64,000 nucleotides of DNA, taken from the NCBI RefSeq assembly GCF_001718835.1, contig NZ_CP013443.1, positions 2,728,001 to 2,792,000 of the forward strand, read 5' to 3'. The notes beneath the pieces are model-generated. The model saw only the letters and a list, made by a program, of their open reading frames with translations, was not told where the DNA came from and searched no databases. A program made the translations under genes and the position numbers. Of this stretch, positions 60,975-64,000 are shown one piece after another. How positions within the stretch are numbered: the first letter of the stretch is position 1; the number at the start of each line of letters is the position of its first letter. This stretch comes from Burkholderia cepacia (lineage in GTDB: Bacteria; Pseudomonadota; Gammaproteobacteria; Burkholderiales; Burkholderiaceae).

Positions 60975-62189
60975 TCAGCGCCCGGAAACGGGCTTGACGG
61001 CCGCCGCGGCACGCTTCGCGCGCTCGCGGGCCTCGTCGACGGTCGCGCCGGTCGCCAGCGCGACGCCCATGCGCCGCTTCGCAAAACTTTCCGGTTTGCC
61101 GAACAGGCGCAGGTCGGCACCCGGCACGGCCAGCGCGTCGCGCACGCCCTCGAACGCGATACCGCGCTCGTCGAGGCCGCCATAGATCACCGCCGACGCG
61201 GCCGGCGAGCCGAGCGTCGGATCGACCGGCAGCCCGAGAATCGCACGCGCGTGCAGTTCGAACTCCGACTGGCGCTGCGACGCGAGCGTGACGAGGCCCG
61301 TGTCGTGCGGCCGCGGGCTCACCTCGGAGAACCAGACTTCGTCGCCGCGCACGAACAGTTCGACGCCGAACAGCCCGCGCCCGCCGAGCGCCTCGGTCAC
61401 CTTGTGCGCGATCTCGCGCGAGCGCGCGAGCGCCGCCGCGGACATCGGCTGCGGCTGCCACGACTCGACGTAGTCGCCCGCCACCTGCACGTGGCCGACC
61501 GGCTCGCAGAAATAGGTGCGCGTGGCGTTGGTCGCCGGATCGATCGCGCGCACGGTGAGCTGCGTGATCTCGTAGTCGAAATCGACGAAGCCTTCGACGA
61601 TCACGCGGCCGTGGTTCACGCGCCCGCCCGCCATCGCGTACTGCCACGCGGGTTCGACGTCCGCTTCGCCGCGCACGACCGACTGCCCCTTGCCCGACGA
61701 CGACATCACGGGTTTCACGACGCACGGCATGCCGATCTTCGCGACGGCCGCGCTGAACGCTTCGAACGAATCCGCGAACGCATACGGGGACGTCGGCAGG
61801 CCGAGCTCCTCGGCGGCGAGCCGGCGGATCCCTTCGCGGTTCATCGTGAGCTGCGTCGCGCGCGCGGTCGGGATCACCTCGGCGAGACCGGCCGCCTCGA
61901 TCGCCGCGAGCGCGTCGGTCGCGATCGCCTCGATCTCAGGCACGATCAGGTGCGGGCGTTCTGCCTCGACGATCGCGCGCAGCGCGGCGGCGTCCGTCAT
62001 GTCGATCACGTGCGCGCGATGCGCGACCTGATGGCCCGGTGCGTCCGGGTAGCGGTCGACCGCGACGACTTCGACGCCGAGCCGCTGCAACGCGATGATG
62101 ACTTCCTTGCCGAGCTCGCCGGCGCCGAGCAGCATGACGCGCGTGGCCGAGGGTGAGAGCGGCGTACCGAGCCGCTGACCGATCTGCAT
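60975..62189 (-). CDS. purT: Formate-dependent phosphoribosylglycinamide formyltransferase
   Basis: A 404-residue ATP-grasp enzyme that formylates GAR with formate and ATP, an alternative to the folate-dependent PurN. It begins MQIGQRLGTPLSPSATRVML and has LGAGELGKEVIIAL, then ATP-grasp features (CVVKPVMSSSGKGQS, then LFGVELFVRGDEVWFSEVSPRPHDTG). The length is normal. It is the second purine gene in the window after purD. Confidence 0.96.
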   Translation of the reverse strand: MQIGQRLGTPLSPSATRVMLLGAGELGKEVIIALQRLGVEVVAVDRYPDAPGHQVAHRAHVIDMTDAAALRAIVEAERPHLIVPEIEAIATDALAAIEAAGLAEVIPTARATQLTMNREGIRRLAAEELGLPTSPYAFADSFEAFSAAVAKIGMPCVVKPVMSSSGKGQSVVRGEADVEPAWQYAMAGGRVNHGRVIVEGFVDFDYEITQLTVRAIDPATNATRTYFCEPVGHVQVAGDYVESWQPQPMSAAALARSREIAHKVTEALGGRGLFGVELFVRGDEVWFSEVSPRPHDTGLVTLASQRQSEFELHARAILGLPVDPTLGSPAASAVIYGGLDERGIAFEGVRDALAVPGADLRLFGKPESFAKRRMGVALATGATVDEARERAKRAAAAVKPVSGR

Positions 62190-62413
62190 GTGATTACCCG
62201 CTTCTGGTGGAGGACGAAAACGACTGCGATGCTACCACGCGCATCGACGCCGGTCCGGCCGCGTTCGGGCCGCATTCGGGCCGGTTTCGCGTCGCCGCGC
62301 GCGACGCGCCGGCGGGCCGAGAACGTTTTCGTGTGCGCACGGTCGCCTCGCCTGACGCGGGGCGGGTGCGTTACTCTTACGCCTTGATCAGAATCCGATG
62401 AGGAACGAGGCTC

Positions 62414-62956
62414 ATGTCCCACCTGTTCGCAGCCGCACACGCACGCACCGGCCTGCTTCGCCCGTTGCGCGCGCCGCTCTGCGCGTTGACGCTTGCCACG
62501 CTTCTCGCCGCCTGCGCGATGCCGACCCACCCCGATTCCGCCGCCCCCGCGCCCGACCCGTACAACCCGGCCGCCGTCCAGCTGCTCGACGACACGAGCT
62601 GGGAACTCACCAGCTGGCTGAACGCCGACGGCACGCAGCGCGCGATCCCGCACGGCGACAACGGCGAGCCGATCAAGCTCGCGCTGTCGACCGAGTCGGG
62701 CATCCGGCGCGCGAGCGGGTTCTCGGGCTGCAACCGCTACATGGGCACCTATGCGATCAAGAACGGCCTGTTGAGCTTCGGGCCGCTCGCCGGCACGCGG
62801 ATGGCCTGCGCCGGCACGGGCGGCCAGCTCGAACCCGCGTACCTCGATGCACTCGCCCACGTCGACAAGACCGGCGTGCAGATGCGCGCACCGCAGCAGC
62901 TGCTGCTCGTGACCGACGACGGCGCGACGCTGACCTTCACGCGCCGCGGCCCGTAA
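62414..62956 (+). CDS. META domain-containing lipoprotein
   Basis: A 180-residue protein. The lipobox is LLAAC with Cys34 after a hydrophobic stretch; a rather long 20-residue n-region precedes it. The META domain (HslJ-like) is seen in LDDTSWELTSWLNADGTQRA, SGFSGCNRYMGTYAIKNG and ACAGTGGQLEPAYLDAL. HslJ-like proteins affect heat and novobiocin resistance in E. coli, but a role here is unknown. GAGG lies 4-5 nt before the ATG. It is divergent from purT, 224 nt away. Confidence 0.87.
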   Translation: MSHLFAAAHARTGLLRPLRAPLCALTLATLLAACAMPTHPDSAAPAPDPYNPAAVQLLDDTSWELTSWLNADGTQRAIPHGDNGEPIKLALSTESGIRRASGFSGCNRYMGTYAIKNGLLSFGPLAGTRMACAGTGGQLEPAYLDALAHVDKTGVQMRAPQQLLLVTDDGATLTFTRRGP

Positions 62957-62981
62957 TGCCGCGGACCGTGTGGAAGGCGTC

Positions 62982-63023
62982 TAGCCGACCGCGTCTGGCC
63001 GACCGCGTCCGGCTAACCGCGTC
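62982..63023. repeat. 14-bp tandem repeat, three copies
   Basis: TAGCCGACCGCGTC, TGGCCGACCGCGTC and CGGCTAACCGCGTC are adjacent and share the GACCGCGTC/AACCGCGTC core. They start 26 nt after the META-domain gene, in the 201-nt gap before the ftsK-like gene. Confidence 0.8.
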
Positions 63024-63157
63024 CCGCCGCGTGAAGCGTCACGCACGCGCGCCCCACGGCGGCGCGTCTGATCGTCTTTTAAAGTCTTCTGCATCGTCAG
63101 CCGGTTAAACTCGGCGGGTCGCGCCCCGCGCGCCCCTCCCCACTCCTGTTTCAAAGC

Positions 63158-64000
63158 ATGCACACGGTTGTCTTCGGCTGGTTCGGCATCTCCGCCGTCT
63201 GGTTCCTCCTTCTCTTCTGGCGTCTCGTGCAGGCGATGCTGCCCGGCGGCGGCGGGCTCGCCGGCCGCGGCTCGATCCGTCTGTGGCTCGGCTTCGCCGC
63301 GGTGTTCGTGGCCAGCTGCACGCTGACGAGCCCGCTGTCGGGCCCCGACACGAACGCGCTCGGCCATGCGTTCTCGGCAGGCTTCGCCCACGTGCTCGGC
63401 CCGATCGGCACGCCGGTCGCGATGGTCGTGCTGTTCTTCGCCGGGCTGCCCTGGCTGACCGGTGTCGGCTGGCAGCGCGTCGCCGCGTGGCTCGACACGT
63501 CGTTCGGGCTTCGGCTGTCGCGCAACGGCGACGACGATGCGCGCGGCATTGCCGACCTGCCGCGCAGCGCGCTGCATCGCGACGACGACGTCGTACAGCC
63601 GACCACCGCGCATACCGTCAATTCGATGGCGCCGCGCCAGAACGGCCGGTACTCGCGCCCGACGCTGTGGAAACCCGATCCGCAGGCGCGGCCGAAAACG
63701 CGCGGCCAGACGGCGCCCCGGCCGCACACCGAGCCGGTTGCGCCCACCGGCTGGCTGAAGCCCGCGCCGACGAGCCGGCCGGCCGCGACGCCCGCGGCAA
63801 GCCCGGCGAAGCCCTCTTCGACCTCCGGCACGGTTGGCGCGGCGGCTCCTGCACGCCCCGCAGCAAACATCCAGTCGCTGCGCCCCGCTCCGGCCCCGCT
63901 CGAGCTCGAGCCGGCCCGCCCCCGGCCGGCGCCGGCAACGCCTGCGCGCCCTGCCGCGGAGCCCCGGCGGCCGGTCGCGCCGCGCGCAACCGTCGCGCCC
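63158..64000 (+). CDS. FtsK-like DNA translocase, N-terminal part (cut by window edge)
   Basis: An ATG at 63158 opens a frame with no stop to the window end (281 codons). It starts MHTVVFGWFGISAVWFLLLF and has about three to four TM helices within the first 115 residues, like the membrane domain of FtsK. A long Pro/Ala/Arg-rich linker (APRQNGRYSRPTLWKPDPQA...) follows, as in FtsK proteins; the motor domain would lie beyond the edge. Assignment rests on this layout only. Confidence 0.65.
   Translation, partial: MHTVVFGWFGISAVWFLLLFWRLVQAMLPGGGGLAGRGSIRLWLGFAAVFVASCTLTSPLSGPDTNALGHAFSAGFAHVLGPIGTPVAMVVLFFAGLPWLTGVGWQRVAAWLDTSFGLRLSRNGDDDARGIADLPRSALHRDDDVVQPTTAHTVNSMAPRQNGRYSRPTLWKPDPQARPKTRGQTAPRPHTEPVAPTGWLKPAPTSRPAATPAASPAKPSSTSGTVGAAAPARPAANIQSLRPAPAPLELEPARPRPAPATPARPAAEPRRPVAPRATVAP

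Overview
The window is a GC-rich (roughly two-thirds G+C by eye) stretch of core chromosome from a betaproteobacterium. Gene order and protein sequence point to Burkholderia, most likely the B. cepacia complex, chromosome 1: ilvIHC-psd-pssA, the kdp operon, the nadD-rsfS-rlmH-maf-rng run, and msbA / LPS-core glycosyltransferases next to dnaE. No rRNA, tRNA, insertion sequence, prophage or CRISPR array was found. About 63 protein genes are supported, including two very short ones (kdpF and a 35-codon membrane ORF before it) and an ftsK-like gene cut by the right edge.

Layout. 1-5.3 kb (minus): branched-chain amino-acid synthesis (ilvI, ilvH, ilvC), a terminator, then phosphatidylethanolamine synthesis (psd, pssA). 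5.5-7.8 kb (plus): an ECF-type sigma factor overlapping a one-TM DUF3619 protein, then a DUF3106 protein and an RDD membrane protein, a compact and poorly described regulatory cassette. 7.9-14.9 kb (plus): envelope and lipid genes (LpxH-like phosphatase, GT4 glycosyltransferase, diacylglycerol kinase, TetR regulator, LOG-family hydrolase, SDR, ArnT-like GT-C transferase). 15-21 kb (minus): DUF924, AlaX, truncated haemoglobin, FtsX-type permease, DUF4126, the guanidinium exporter gdx under a two-hairpin guanidine-II riboswitch, and a DUF333 protein. 21.2-29.6 kb (minus): a complete K+ uptake system (small ORF, kdpF, A, B, C, D, E) with a KdpE-like box, tandem terminators between kdpC and kdpD, and a small ORF coupled to kdpD. 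29.8-32.2 kb (minus): quinone oxidoreductase, mgsA, SDR.

32.3-44.2 kb (plus): upp, yebC, purD, hemF, nadD (apparently CTG start), rsfS, rlmH, maf (frameshifted in this sequence), rng, a secreted protein, yggL, a lipoprotein with two PRC-barrel-like repeats overlapping an MFS transporter gene, and a FUSC-type protein. 44.3-53 kb: RcnB-like protein, msbA and an LPS-core / O-antigen ligase cluster (six glycosyltransferase-type genes on both strands, visibly lower in GC). 53-64 kb: dnaE, trhO, gluQRS, an RhlE-type helicase, an MliC-type lysozyme inhibitor, purT, a META-domain lipoprotein and the start of an ftsK-like gene.

Points that stand out: the guanidine-II riboswitch/gdx pair, the maf frameshift, the extra small membrane ORF ahead of kdpF, the sigma-DUF3619-DUF3106-RDD cassette, a GT17-family gene in a bacterial LPS cluster, and three short tandem-repeat loci between genes. 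Start codons were re-chosen where the longest open frame clearly ran upstream of the real protein.
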